From Streptomyces sp. GKU 895 (GTDB taxonomy: Bacteria; Actinomycetota; Actinomycetes; Streptomycetales; Streptomycetaceae): 64,000 nucleotides of DNA. Positions 1 through 11,487 of this stretch are shown here, piece after piece; position 1 is the stretch's first letter, and each line of letters starts with the position of its first letter. The position numbers and the translations under genes are program-made. The notes below the pieces were generated by a model. It ran no database searches and was not told where the DNA came from. It worked only from the letters and a program-made list of their open reading frames with translations. Location: positions 1-64,000 of the forward strand of contig MWJO01000025.1 in NCBI GenBank assembly GCA_002027195.1, given 5' to 3'.

Positions 1-3000
1 CCCGCCCGCCGCACGCAGCCCCGCCGACTCCGCCGTCACGTCATCCCCGGCTACTCGCCGTACGTCATCCCCGGCCAGCAACTTCACCCAACCGTCCAAC
101 TCCGCCGTGCGCTCAGCACTCCGGGCCGCGCGCTCCAGTTGCCGCGCCCAGGAACGGAAGGAGGCCCCGCCCCGCTCCAGCGCGTCCGCCGGGTCCCGCC
201 CCTCGGCCACGGCCTCGCAGGCCGCCCGCAGGTCCGGCATCAGCACCCGCCACGACACTCCGTCGACGACCAGGTGATGCGCTACGACGACCACGCGCCC
301 CACCCGGTCCGGACCGGCGTCCACCCACACCGCACGCACCATCACGCCCGCCAGCGGATCCAGTCCCGCGACCGCGTCCCGGGCGGCCTCCGCGGCCACG
401 TCGTCGAGACCGTCGTCGGCCACACCGACGGCATCCACCCGCACCACCCGACCGGAGACATCCACCTCCCCGGCTTCGGGCACCACCAGCACCGGCGCCC
501 CCTCGGGCCCATCCAGCACTCGCGGCCCCGCGACTGAACCCCGTACCGGAGCCCCCGCCGCTCCACCCCGCACCTCAGCCCGAAGCATGGCGTGCACGCC
601 CAGCACCGCCCCCAGCCCCGCTTCCAGCACCTCGGTCCCCAGCCCGGCAGGCGCCCCCACAGCCATCCACTGCGCGAACCCCGCCCGCAACGCATCCGCG
701 CCCAGCGACCGCATCACCGGCGTCCACGGCACCTCGCCGACCCCGCCGTCCTCGACCGCCACCGCCCCGTCCCCGGTCTCGACCGCCACCAGCGCCAGCC
801 GCTCCGGCGTCCGCTCCTCGAAGACCTGCCGGGGCGTCACCACCCACCCGGCCCGCCGCGCCCGTCGAGGCAAGCAGCATCGACATGATCGAGTCCCCGC
901 CCAACTCGAAGAACCCGTCGCCGACCCCGACCTTCTCCAGCCCCAACACCTCGGCGAACAGCGCACAGAACGCCTCCTCGGCAAGGGTCCCCGGCGCCCG
1001 CCCGGACCCCACCACGGCCTCCGGCACCGGCAGAGCGGCCCGATCGACCTTGCCGTTCACGGTCAGCGGGAACGCATCCAGCACGACCACAGCCGACGGC
1101 ACCATGTACTCCGGCAACCGGACAGCCGCACTCGCCCGCACGTCCTCGGCCTCTACATCACCGACGACGTACCCGACCAGCCGGCCATCCCGTACGACAG
1201 CCACCGCCCGCTCCACCCCCGGATGAGCGGCGAGAACGGCCTCCACCTCACCCAACTCCACCCGGAAACCACGCAGCTTCACCTGCGCATCCGCCCGCCC
1301 CACAAACTCCAACTGCCCGTCCGCCGTCCAGCGCGCCAGGTCCCCCGAGCGGTACATCCGGCCACCGTCAGCGTCGAACGGACAGGCGACGAACCGTTCC
1401 GCCGTCAGACCAGGACGGTTGACGTAACCGCGGGCCAGACCGGACCCAGCGATGTACAGCTCACCCGCCACACCCACAGGAACAGGCCGCAGCGACGCAT
1501 CGAGCACATAGGTGCGGACATTCCCCAGAGGCCGGCCGATCGCGGGCGGTGCGTCCTCGCCCGTGATGCCTTCGTCCAGGAGTACGGCGGTGGTGATGAC
1601 GGTGGCCTCGGTCGGCCCGTAGGTGTTCCACACCCGGGCGCTTTCCCGCCACTTGGCGGCCAGCCCGGCCTCCAGCCGCTCGGCGCCCAGCACCCAGTTG
1701 CCGATCCCCGGCACCGCGTCCGGCTCCAGCACCACCCAGCAGCGAGGGCACCACACTCGCCACGTCGACCCCGGCCGCCTCCACCGTCCCGGCCAAGGCA
1801 GCAGCGTCGAGCCGATCTTCGGCCGAGGCAATCGCCAGCGTGCCGCCCGCGGCGAGCGTGACCGCCACGTCCAGCACCGCCGCATCGAAGCTGAACGACG
1901 CGAACTGCAACGCCGTGACCCCAGGCCCGACCCCGAGCACCGGACGCATCACCGACGCCAGGTTGGCCACCGAGGCATGCGCGACGGCCACACCCTTCGG
2001 ACGCCCCGTCGACCCCGACGTATAGATCACATAGGCCAGCTGGTCGGAGCCGACCTCCGGCAGCACACCGAAGTCACTCCCCACCTCATCCAGCAAAAGC
2101 CCACCCGACAGACAGCCGACCGTCTCCTCCAGGACCAGCACCACCCCGGCACCGCTGTCCGCGACCATGAACTCAAGCCGCTCAGAGGGGTATTCGGGGT
2201 CCAGCGGGACGTACGCCCCACCGGCCTTCCACACCCCCAGCATGGCCACGACCATCTCGGCCCCACGCGGCAGGCACAGCCCCACCCGGGACTCCGCGCC
2301 CACGCCCCGCGCCACAAGCCCACGCGCCACCGCATCCGACCGCGCATCCACCTCGGCATACGACAACGCACGCCCACCCGACCACAGCGCAACCGCCCCC
2401 GGAGCCTCAGCCACACGGGCGCGGAACCGCCCCACCACCGACGACGCATCGACCGCCCGCGCCGTCGCGTTCCACTCCCCCACCACCACGTCCCGCTCTG
2501 CGGCGTCCAACAGCTCCACGCCACTCAGCCGCAGCCCCGGATCGGCGGCCATCTGCTCCAGCACCCGCACCAGACGCCGAGCCATCCGCGACGCGTCCCG
2601 CCGGTCGAAGAGATCGGCGCGGTGATCGAGGCGGATCTCCAGGCCGTCGGCCGGGGTGACGCCCAGGGCCAGGGCGAAGTTGGTCGACTCGCGCAGCTCC
2701 GTGGCCGCGAGGGTGAGGCCCTCGCCGAGGGGCTGGGCGTCGAGGTCGCCGGGGTAGTTCTCGAAGGCCAGCAGGGTGTCGAAGGTCGCGCCGGGACCCG
2801 CGGCCCGCTGCACCGCGCTGAGCCCCACATGCTGGTGGTCGAGGAGCGCCGACTGCCGTGTCTGCAACTCCGCCAGGGCCTCGCCGACCGTTCGGGCGGG
2901 GTCCAGATCGACACGCACCGGCAGCGTGTTGATGAACAGGCCGAGCATCGCCTCCATGCCCGCGAGCTCCGCCGGCCGCCCGGCCACCGTCGCCCCGAAC

Positions 3001-4029
3001 ACCACCGCGGGCCGGCCCGTCAGCTGCCCCAGTACCAGCCCCCACGCCAGCTGCACCACGGTGTTCAGGGTGACGCCGGCACCCCGGGCGAGCCGCTCAA
3101 GATCGCGCACCAGTTCGATGCTCGCGCGCTCGGTGACCCGGTCCAGGACTACGGACGTCGTCGCGCTCGGCTCGGCCGGAGCGACGAGCACCGACTCCTC
3201 GACCGGCGCCAGTTCGGCTCGCCATGCCTCCAGCGCCGCCGACGTGTCCCGCTCGGCGAGCCGCCCAGTACGGCCGCGACGACACCGGCGCAGCGAGCCC
3301 GGCCGCCGGCGCGGCCGCGTAGAGCGTCCACGCCCTGCAACACCGCGGCAAGCCATCCGTCCAGCAGCAGATGGTGACGACCATCCTTCGCGCCCCCGCC
3401 TGCCCTCGCCCGCACCACCGTCCGCGCTCCCGGCACCACCCTGCGCGGCTTCCCGCTCGGCACCCCGGCCCGGCACCTCCAGCCGGCACGCCCCGCCCGC
3501 GCCCTCCCTGACGAGCGCCCCGCAGCGGCGGCGGTGCCGCGGTCGAACCGCGCGGCCCGCTCCTCGGCGGCCACCCGTTCCGCGGCGCCGTCGTCCAGGC
3601 CCGTCACATCGACGTCCCGCCACGGCAGTTCGGCCCGTTCGACCACGATCTGCACGGGTCCCGCCGCACCCGCGACCTGCACGAAACCGGCCCGCAACGC
3701 CGCGTGCCGATCCAGCAGCGCCTGCCACGAGGCCCGCAGCCGGTCCCCGTCCACAGCACCGTCGAGCGTCAGGACCAGTTGCTCGACGTAGACGTCCACA
3801 CCCTCCTCGTCGAAGAGGGAGTGGAACAGCAGCCCCTCCTGAAGCGGCGCCACGGGAAGCACGTCCACCAGCCCCGGAACCGCCGCCTCGATCTCCTCGA
3901 CGCCCGCCTGGTCCAGCGCCACCAGCGGGAAGTCCGACGGCGAGTGACCGCCTGCCCCGCCCCGGACGTCCGCGACCAGCCCGGTGAGCTGGTCGGCCCA
4001 CGCCTCCAGCAGTGCGCGCGCCCGCCCCC
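1..4029 (-). other. NRPS module 2: C-A-T-E domains (E truncated by window)
   Basis: The condensation domain shows [15 protein letters not shown] near 3830-3870 and HHLLLDGW at about 3354-3377, with several indels between 3530 and 3270. It follows an epimerization domain, so it should accept a D-configured donor. The adenylation domain reads the same nine specificity residues as module 1 (D-A-L-S-V-G-T-V-I). The carrier motif is FFELGGDSI, with GGDSI at 887-901. The final domain has [12 protein letters not shown] (HHLVVDG codons at 259-279) and the E-domain-like opening PVTPVMR, so a second epimerization domain is the best reading. A plain condensation domain cannot be excluded, because its C-terminal motifs lie outside the window. 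Confidence 0.72.
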
Positions 4030-7000
4030 GCGCCCCATCAGTCGCGCCGGGTGGGCCAGCCGCAGCTCCAGCACCGGACCGTCCGCCGTGTCGCGTACCG
4101 CTCCCAGCAGCTCTACGGCGTGCATCACCGGGGCGTCCGGAGCAGTCCCCGCTCCGAATCCCTCGCCCGCCCCGACCAGCCCGAGGTACCCGCTGCCGGC
4201 GCCGACCCGCCCCAGGTATCCGCTCCCCGTCCCGACCCGCCCCAGGTAGTTGAAGCCGACCTGCGCCGAGGGCAGGCCCGCCAACTCCCTTGCCGTGTCC
4301 GGACGGACGTACCGCAGCAGCCCGTAACCGAGCCCATCCCCGGGGACGGCCCGCACCTGCTCCTTCACCACCGCCACCGACACCCCGACGCCCGCGCTCA
4401 ACCGCACCGGACGCGAGGACGTGAACCACCCGACGGTCCGCGACAGATCCTGGACGCCGTCCGACAGCGGCTCACGGCCGTGCCCCTCGACGTCCACCAG
4501 AAGCTCCCCCGCCCCGGCCCACTGACCGACCGCCCCGGCGAGGCCCGCGAGCAGCACCTCGTCCACCCCGGCATGGAACGCCACCGGCACCGCCGTCAGC
4601 AGTCCGGCCGTCACCTCCGCCGGAACGGTCACCGACACCTCACGCACCGTCGCGCCGACGTCCAGGACCGGGTTCAGCGGCATGTCCGTGAGCGACAGCT
4701 GCGGCCCGTCCAGCACCGCCCGCCACGCCGCCAGCTCGGCCACCCGCTCCGGCCGCCCCGCCTGCGCCGCCAACTCCCGCGCCCACGCCCGGAACGGCAC
4801 CGGAACCGGCTCCCACTCCACGGCCCGCCCCTCGGCGAGGCTCTCGTACGCGGACCACAGGTCCGGCAGCAGCACCTGCCAGGACACCGCGTCGACGACC
4901 AGATGACAGACCACGACGACCAGCCGCCCCGCCACTTCGACCCCCGCCGTCCAGCCACACGACCTGCACCATCACCCCGGCCACGGGGTCCAACCGCCGC
5001 ACCGCGGCCGCGACCTCCGCATCCACCGACGCCGCCAGGTCCGCACCGCCGACGCGGACACGCGCCACCAGCCCCTCGACCGGCACCACCAGCCGCTCCG
5101 GAACCACGAGCACGCCGGGCTCCGCCACCAATCGCGCCCGCAACACCTCATGCCGCTCCACCAGAGCAGCCACCGCACCCCGCAGCGCCACCTCGTCCAG
5201 CCCGGCCGGCGCCTCCACCACCATCGACTGCACGACCTCGCGCACACCGTCGACGCCGACCCGGTCCAGCACCTCCCGCATCACCGGCGTCAGCGGCACC
5301 TCACCCACGGCCGAGTCCACCGGCCGAAGACCCTCCGCCGCCCCGCCGACCGCCCCCGCCCCCGCGGCCAGCCGCGCCGGCGTCCGCAACTCATGCACCT
5401 GCCGCGCACCGAAGACCAACCCCGCCCGGCGGCCCGCGACACCAGCAGCATCGCCGTGATCGAGTCACCGCCCAGCGCGAAGAAGCTCTCCTCCGCCCCG
5501 ACCCGCTCCACCCCGAGCAACTCCGCGAACAGCGCGCACAGCACCTCCTCGCCCGCGGTCACCGGCGCCCGCCCAGCCCCCGCCAAGGCCTCCGGCACCG
5601 GCAGAGCGGCCCGATCGACCTTGCCGTTCACGGTCAGCGGGAACGCGTCGAGCACGACCACCACGGACGGCACCATGTACTCCGGCAACCGGGCCGCCGC
5701 ATACGCCCGCACGTCGTCACCGTCCGCGCCCCCGCCGACGACGTACCCGACCAGCCGGCCATCCCGTACGACAGCCACCGCCCGCTCGACCCCCGGATGA
5801 GCGGCGAGAACGGCCTCCACCTCACCCAACTCCACCCGGAAACCACGCAGCTTCACCTGCGCATCCGCCCGCCCCACAAACTCCAACTGCCCGTCGGCAG
5901 TCCAGCGGGCCAGGTCCCCCGAGTGGTACATCCGCCCACCGTCCTCATCGAACGGACAGGCGACGAACCGTTCCGCCGTCAGACCAGGACGGTTGACATA
6001 CCCCCGGGCCAGACCGTCGCCGGCGATATACAACTCACCGGGAACCCCCACGGGCACGGGGCGGAGGAAGGCATCCAGGACGTAGGTGCGGACGTTCCCC
6101 AGCGGGCGGCCGATCGCGGGTGGCGCGTCCTCACCCGTAATGCCGTCCTCCAACAACACCGCAGTCGTGATGACGGTCGCCTCGGTCGCCCGTAGGTGTT
6201 CCACACCCGGGCCGCCGCGCGCCACTTGGCGGCCAACCCCGCCTCCAGCCGTTCCGCCCCCAAGACCCAGTTGCCGATCCCGGCAACGGCGCCCGGCTCC
6301 AGCACCCCCAACAACGACGGCACCACACTCGCCACATCGACACCGGCCGCCTCCACCATGGCCGCCAACGCAGACGCATCCCGACGCTCCTCCGCCGAAG
6401 CAATCGCCAACGTCCCCCCGGCAGCCAGCGTGACCGCCACATCCAGCACCGCCGCGTCGAAGCTGAACGACGCGAACTGCAACGCCGTGACACCAGGCTC
6501 AACCCCGAGCACCGGACGCATCACCGACGCCAGATTCGCCACCGAGGCATGCGCCACGGCCACACCCTTCGGACGCCCCGTCGACCCCGACGTATAGATC
6601 ACATAGGCCAGTTGATCGCCACCCACCTCCGGCAGCACACCGGCCTCACTCCCCACCTCATCCAGCAGCACACCCGAGGCCACCCGCCCGGCCGTCACCT
6701 CCGTGACCAGCACCACCCCGGCACCGCTGTCCGCGACCATGAACTCAAGCCGCTCAGACGGATACTCGGGATCCAGCGGCACATACGCCCCACCGGCCTT
6801 CCACACCCCCAGCACCGCCACGACCATCTCGGCCCCACGCGGCAAGCACAGCCCCACCCGGGACTCTGCGCCCACGCCCCGCGCCACAAGCCCACGCGCC
6901 ACCGCATCCGACCACGCATCCACCTCGGCATACGACAACGCACGCCCACCCGACCACAGCGCAACCGCCCCCGGAGCCTCACCCACACGGGCGCGGAACC

Positions 7001-8424
7001 GCTCCACCACCAAACCGGCCTCAGTCACCGCAGCCGTCGCGTTCCACTCCTCGACGACCGCCACCAGGCCCCGCTCGTCATCCCCCGCCACGCCGATCCG
7101 CCGCACCGGCGTCGCGGGCTCGCGGACGGCTCGCTCGACGAAGCCGACGAGGGAGCGATGGACGGCCCGCGTCCACGCCCGGTCGTAGAGCGCCGGGTTC
7201 GCCTCGACGGTGATCTCGATCCCCGTGGCGGTCCGGTCGACGAGCACCCCGAAGTCCTCGACGAGCCGGGTCGACACGTCCCGTGCCACGCCTCGGCAGT
7301 CGCCGAAGGCCAGTTCTCCGGCGCGCGGCAGGATGTTCACGTACGGCCCGAAGTGCCAGCGGTCGCCTTCCGGCCAGCCCAGTTCCCGGCGCAGCCGCTC
7401 CCCCCGGTACCGCTGGTGCCGGAGCAGTTCGGCGACGGCCTGGTGGGCGGTGTGGGCGAGGTCGAGCAGGTTCGCTCCGGTGGGGACCGGGAACCGCAGG
7501 GGCAGCATGTTCGCCCGGGTGACGCGGGCGCGCAGGTCGGTGTCGCTGACGCGGCCGGTCATGGGCAGGCTGAGGAGCGCCTCGGCCGCTCCGGCCATGC
7601 CGCTCACGAAGGCGCCGGCGGCGGCGAGGAGCAGCCGGGATGTCGGCAGACCGGCTCGTCGGCGGCGGCACGCAGCGCGTCCGCGGCGTCGGGAGCGAGG
7701 GTGTCCGTCACCCGGAGCACCGCCCCCGCACCGCCTCCGGAGACTGTGGACAGGCGCGCGGCCTCTGCCATTTCCGGGCGATCCGCGAAACGGTCACACA
7801 GATAGCGTCGGTCTTCTGCGAATTCAGCCGATCCGCGATATGCCGCCTCCTCGGCGAATGTCTCGCGCAAGGAGATGTGATCGGACTCGGGAAATTCCCT
7901 GCCCGCGACGAGCGCGGAATACGTCTCGGCGACCCGGCGAGCCATGAGGGTGCACGCATATCCGTCGAGGAGCAGGTGATTGTAGCCCTGGAACCAGCAG
8001 TACCGTTCGGCATCGAGTCTGAAGAGCACGAAGGAGTAGAGCCGGTCCGCGAGCGGGTTCTCCACGGCGGCGAGTTCCTCGCGCATACGGGATTCGAGCC
8101 ACGTCCGCCGGTCGTCGTCACCGCCGGCTCCACTCCCCTCGCGCCCCTCGCTCCACTCCTCCACGGGCAGCGCCCACGGCCCCGCGCCCAGCGTACGCCC
8201 CGGACCGCCCCCGTCCCGTCCTCGCTGAAGCGCAGGCCCAGGATCTCGGTCTCCTCGACCGTCCGGTGCAGCGCGGCCTCGAAGGCGGCCACGTCGAGCG
8301 CGCCCGTGATCTCGACGGCCTGCCCGACGCTGTAGCGCGCGCGGGGGCCCGCCAGGCGCTGTGCGCGCCAGATGCCCTCCTGGCTGTCGGACAGGGGAAT
8401 GCCGCCGTCGATTCGCTCGCTCAT
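1..8424 (-). CDS. Non-ribosomal peptide synthetase, two modules C-A-T-E-C-A-T-E, 3' end outside window
   Basis: A multimodular NRPS that would assemble a peptide on carrier-bound thioesters in the cytoplasm. The start is an ATG at 8424 behind a GAGGGG purine run. Reading on the minus strand gives condensation, adenylation, carrier and epimerization domains, then the same order again; the second epimerization domain runs off the window. The frame changes near 8205, 7640, 6195, 5440, 4945, 4030, 3530-3270 (at least two changes), 1745 and 872. Domain motifs stay intact across every change, so sequencing indels are more likely than decay. A domain 1 spans roughly 7030-5560 and A domain 2 roughly 2550-1060. 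No stand-alone MbtH, thioesterase, transporter or tailoring gene is visible, and such genes would lie beyond position 1. The product cannot be predicted; two epimerization domains imply two D-residues. Confidence 0.9.
4030..8424 (-). other. NRPS module 1: C-A-T-E domains
   Basis: The condensation domain begins at residue 1 with [14 protein letters not shown], so there is no loading module ahead of it and it may be a starter-type C domain. Its active-site motif reads NHLLLDG (7961-7981): the first His of HHxxxDG is Asn while the catalytic second His is kept. The adenylation domain has [11 protein letters not shown] near 6566-6598 and NGKVDR near its end. Aligned by eye to GrsA, its specificity residues read D-A-L-S-V-G-T-V-I plus the Lys of NGK. 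The carrier attachment site is FFALGGDSI, with GGDSI at 5458-5472. The epimerization domain carries HLVVDAVSW (about 4880-4905), [10 protein letters not shown] and GFNYLGR. I do not recognise the specificity code with certainty. Confidence 0.8.
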
Positions 8425-8653
8425 GTCCGCCCCTCACCCCTCATTCCCTCTCCATGGGCATGGACTGCCCGGCGCGCCATTCCGTGGGAAACGCAAGGAA
8501 AAGAGCTTCCGCTCGGGAAGCTCCTGGGAATATCACCCCGTGGACCGAAAGGCCCGGTGAAACGTCGCCATAACCCGTTCACGACCGGGGCCGGTCAATC
8601 AGAACAATACCCAGCGAAGGGCGTCGTCGGCGTCGTCCAACCGGCCGTTCTGG
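8425..8653. promoter_or_regulatory. Intergenic region between sensor kinase and NRPS with an 8-bp hairpin
   Basis: This 229-nt gap lies downstream of the sensor kinase and upstream of the NRPS start, both on the minus strand. It contains a perfect inverted repeat, GAGCTTCC at 8503-8510 and GGAAGCTC at 8516-8523 with a 5-nt loop. That could end transcription of the kinase operon or form part of the NRPS leader. No gene was found in it. Confidence 0.45.
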
Positions 8654-9976
8654 TCACTTGGACGCGGTTGCCGCGCGGGTCTGCGGCCAGATCTCGTATC
8701 GCTCGCCGTCCTTGACAAGGAGCGGGAAGGAGAGTTCGACGACGAGGCCGCCGTGCGGTCCGGGGCGGGCGGAGAGGGCGGCGTCGTGGGCGGCGGCGAT
8801 GGCCCGGACGATGGACAGGCCGAGGCCGTGATGGCCGTCGCCCGCGGTGCGGCTCATGCGCTGGAAGGGCTCGAAGAGCTCGTCGACGCGCTCGGCGGGG
8901 ACGGCGGGCCCGGTGTTGGCGACGGCGAGGACGGCGTGCCGGCCGTGACGGCGCACGGTGACGTCGACGGTCCCGTCGGGCACGTTGTAGTAGGCGGCGT
9001 TGTGGACGAGGTTGGCGACCAGGCGTTCCAGCAGCGCGGTGTCACCGGCGACCTGGGCGGGCTCGGTGCGGTCGACGATCCGTACGCCGTGCCGCTGGTC
9101 GGGGGGCAGCTGGGTGAGCAGGACGGACTCGACGACGTCGGCGAGGTCGACGGGCTCGGTGCGGTCCATGCCCCGCTCGCTGACGGCCAGGGTGAGGAGG
9201 GACTCCAGCAGGGCGCCCTGGTGGGTGCTGATGCGCAGCAGGCGCTCGAAGTTCTCGCGGAACGAGTCGGCGGTGGCGTCGGGGTCGAGGAGACACTCCT
9301 CCAGGAGGGCGCGTTCCACGGTGAGCGGGGTGCGCAGCTCGTGGGCGGCGTTGGCGACGAACCGTTTGTGGGACTCCAGGGCGGCTTCCAGCCGGTCGAG
9401 GAGGCCGTCGACGCTGTTGGCGAGGTCGCCGATCTCGTCGCCGGGACCCTCGACGGCGAGCCGCTCGTGGACGTTGCGGGCGGAGATGCTGCGGATGCCG
9501 GCGGTGACGGTGCGCATGGGGCGCAGCACCCGGCGGGCCAGCAGCCAGCTGAGCACGACGGAGAGGCCGGCCATGATGGCGAGGGCGATACAGGACTGCA
9601 CGAGCAGGTCGTGCATCTGCGCCTCGTGCATCCGGGCGGCCTGGTCGCGCAGCTGGGCGTCGAGCGCGAACTCGGGTGGCGGGGCGTCGCCGCCCTGGCC
9701 GCCGGGCTGGATGTGGATCGTGGGCTGCCGGCCGGCTTCTCCGTTGATCTCGTACTTGACGACGCTGCTGTGGGTGGGCCGGTTGACCAGCAGATAGGTC
9801 ATGCCGAGCAGGACGGCGCCGGACGCGATGAACAGCAGGCCGAAGAGGACCGCGAAGCGGACCCGTACCCGGCGCGGTGTCAGGCGCCGGGCCACGGCGC
9901 GCAGCCAGGACGCGGGCGCGGTGCGCAGGACACGGTCGCGGGCTCGGGCGAGCCGGACGAGGACGGGCGGGGCCAT
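8654..9976 (-). CDS. Two-component sensor histidine kinase
   Basis: A 440-residue membrane sensor kinase of the HPK/OmpR-partner type. A basic N-terminal tail is followed by a first membrane segment (about residues 40-62), an extracytoplasmic loop rich in Pro, Gly and Gln, and a second membrane segment (about 125-146). HAMP-like sequence comes next, then the phosphoacceptor motif AAHELRTPL, an N box (LVANLVHNAAYYN) and G-box sequence GDGHHGLGLSIV. It starts 1 nt after the stop of the response regulator at 9978, so the two are certainly co-transcribed. The stimulus cannot be inferred. Its position directly upstream of the NRPS gene makes regulation of that gene possible but unproven. Confidence 0.9.
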   Translation of the reverse strand: MAPPVLVRLARARDRVLRTAPASWLRAVARRLTPRRVRVRFAVLFGLLFIASGAVLLGMTYLLVNRPTHSSVVKYEINGEAGRQPTIHIQPGGQGGDAPPPEFALDAQLRDQAARMHEAQMHDLLVQSCIALAIMAGLSVVLSWLLARRVLRPMRTVTAGIRSISARNVHERLAVEGPGDEIGDLANSVDGLLDRLEAALESHKRFVANAAHELRTPLTVERALLEECLLDPDATADSFRENFERLLRISTHQGALLESLLTLAVSERGMDRTEPVDLADVVESVLLTQLPPDQRHGVRIVDRTEPAQVAGDTALLERLVANLVHNAAYYNVPDGTVDVTVRRHGRHAVLAVANTGPAVPAERVDELFEPFQRMSRTAGDGHHGLGLSIVRAIAAAHDAALSARPGPHGGLVVELSFPLLVKDGERYEIWPQTRAATASK

Positions 9977-9977
9977 G

Positions 9978-10634
9978 TCAGACCCGGTAGCCCCGGCCGG
10001 GCACGGTCTGGATCACCGAGGCGTCGAGGAGCTTGGCGCGGAGCCGGTTGACGGTCGCCTTGACGGTGGTGGTGCCGGGGTCGGCGACCTCGTCCCACAC
10101 CTTGGCGAGCAGCTCGTCGGCGGGGACGGTCCGTCCTTCGGCGCCGAGCAGATAGGCGAGCACGCCGAACTCCTTGGTGGTGAGCGGCAGTTGGGTGCCG
10201 GAGTGGCTGGCGGTGCGGCGCGCGGGGTCCAGGCGCAGGGCGCCGCGGACCAGTTCGGGCTGCCGCTCCGGGTGGGCGCGCCGGCCTAGGGCGCGGGTGC
10301 GGGCGAGGAGCTCGGGCCAGGCGAACGGCTTGGCGAGGTAGTCGTCGGCGCCGAGCCCGAGGCCCTCGACGCGGTCGGCGATGGAGGCGGCTGCGGTCAG
10401 CATGAGCACCTTGGTGCGCACGCCCTTGGCGGTGAGTTCGCCGCAGACGTCGTCGCCGTGCACGTCGGGGAGGTCACGGTCGAGGACGACGACGTCGTAG
10501 TCGACCTCCTCGACGAGGTCGAGGGCGGTCGAGCCGTCGTAGGCCGTGTCGACCGCGAGGCCCTGGCGGCGGAAGACTCTGGTGATCGAGTCCGCGAGCT
10601 CGGTGTGGTCCTCGACCACCAGTACCCTCATCAT
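9978..10634 (-). CDS. OmpR-family response regulator (partner of the kinase at 8654)
   Basis: A receiver domain (MRVLVVEDHTELADS, phospho-acceptor Asp in VVVLDRDLPDVHG, Lys in LAKPF) is joined to a winged-helix DNA-binding domain ending in VPGRGYRV. The protein is 218 residues if the first of two tandem ATGs is used, 217 if the second is. It lies 1 nt upstream of the sensor kinase and is its likely cognate partner. The receiver is strongly similar to the next regulator at 10757, with shared phrases such as VVVLDRDLP and LGADDYLAKPF, so the two are a tandem duplicate. Confidence 0.92.
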   Translation of the reverse strand: MMRVLVVEDHTELADSITRVFRRQGLAVDTAYDGSTALDLVEEVDYDVVVLDRDLPDVHGDDVCGELTAKGVRTKVLMLTAAASIADRVEGLGLGADDYLAKPFAWPELLARTRALGRRAHPERQPELVRGALRLDPARRTASHSGTQLPLTTKEFGVLAYLLGAEGRTVPADELLAKVWDEVADPGTTTVKATVNRLRAKLLDASVIQTVPGRGYRV

Positions 10635-10756
10635 TCCCCCTACGAGACACGCGCCACGGACCCCAGGCTGCCCCATCCCCGGTCACAGCCGGGTTACCAC
10701 CTTCACAGGCTGGCGTACGGCCCCTCGCGTCGCAACAAGGCCGATCGGGCCGGGCG

Positions 10757-11410
10757 TCAGATCCGGTAGCCGACGTGCGGGAGCGTCTCGATGACCGGCG
10801 GGTCGCCGAGCTTGCGGCGCAGCCGGCTGACGGTGACCTTGACCGCGTTGCTGAAGGGGTCGGCGTCCCGGTCCCAGGCCCGCTCCAGCAGCTCCTCGGC
10901 GGAGACGACGGCACCGCCGGCGGCGAGCAGCACCTCCAGGACGGCCATCTCCTTCGGCGACAGCTCCAGCCTGCGCCCGCCGCGCAGCACGGTACGGCGG
11001 GCCGGGTCGAGCTCGATGTCACCGCGGACGAGGACGGGCGGCACGGCGGGCTGGTCGCGTCTGTCCAGGGCCTGGACGCGGGCTATGAGCTCGGCGAAGG
11101 AGAAGGGCTTGGCGAGGTAGTCGTCGGCGCCGAGATCCAGACCGTCGACCCGGTCGGCGAGCGTCCCGGCGGCGGTGAGCATCAGCACCCGCGACGGACA
11201 CCCCTGCCGCACCAGCGCCCGGCAGATGTCGTCCCCGTGCACGAGCGGCAGGTCCCGGTCGAGTACGACGACGTCGTAGACCCCGCTGGCGGCCCGGCTC
11301 AGCCCCTGCTCGCCGTCGTGCGCGAGCTCGACCTCCATGGCATGCCGCCGCAGCCCCCTCGCGACACTCTCCGCGAGATCCTTGTGATCCTCCACGATCA
11401 GTACGCGCAT
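10757..11410 (-). CDS. OmpR-family response regulator, tandem paralogue
   Basis: A 217-residue receiver plus winged-helix protein. Visible motifs are MRVLIVEDHKDLAES, phospho-acceptor Asp in VVVLDRDLPLVHG, LGADDYLAKPFSF and the C-terminal LPHVGYRI. It is followed after about 120 nt by the paralogous regulator at 9978 and its kinase. No second kinase is present, so this regulator either shares that kinase or is fed by an unlinked one. The gap between the two regulators (10635-10756) holds no gene. Confidence 0.9.
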   Translation of the reverse strand: MRVLIVEDHKDLAESVARGLRRHAMEVELAHDGEQGLSRAASGVYDVVVLDRDLPLVHGDDICRALVRQGCPSRVLMLTAAGTLADRVDGLDLGADDYLAKPFSFAELIARVQALDRRDQPAVPPVLVRGDIELDPARRTVLRGGRRLELSPKEMAVLEVLLAAGGAVVSAEELLERAWDRDADPFSNAVKVTVSRLRRKLGDPPVIETLPHVGYRI

Positions 11411-11456
11411 GCCCCCACCCTGACACCCGGCAGGTCACCCAGGGGTAACAAGACGA

Positions 11457-11482
11457 CGCGGGGGCACGTCCGTGCCCCCGCG
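11457..11482 (-). terminator. Stem-loop downstream of tRNA-Thr
   Basis: Perfect 12-bp arms, CGCGGGGGCACG and CGTGCCCCCGCG, flank a 2-nt loop just 3' of the tRNA gene. No U-run follows, as is common in Streptomyces. It probably terminates the tRNA transcript. Confidence 0.75.
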
Positions 11483-11487
11483 TGCGG

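Noticed and set aside
587..1861. Long plus-strand ORFs over the NRPS (for example 424 aa at 587-1861 and 727 aa at 4012-6195)
   Set aside because: They are rich in Pro, Arg and His and lack any domain, as expected for antisense frames of GC-rich coding DNA. The minus strand carries clear NRPS motifs.
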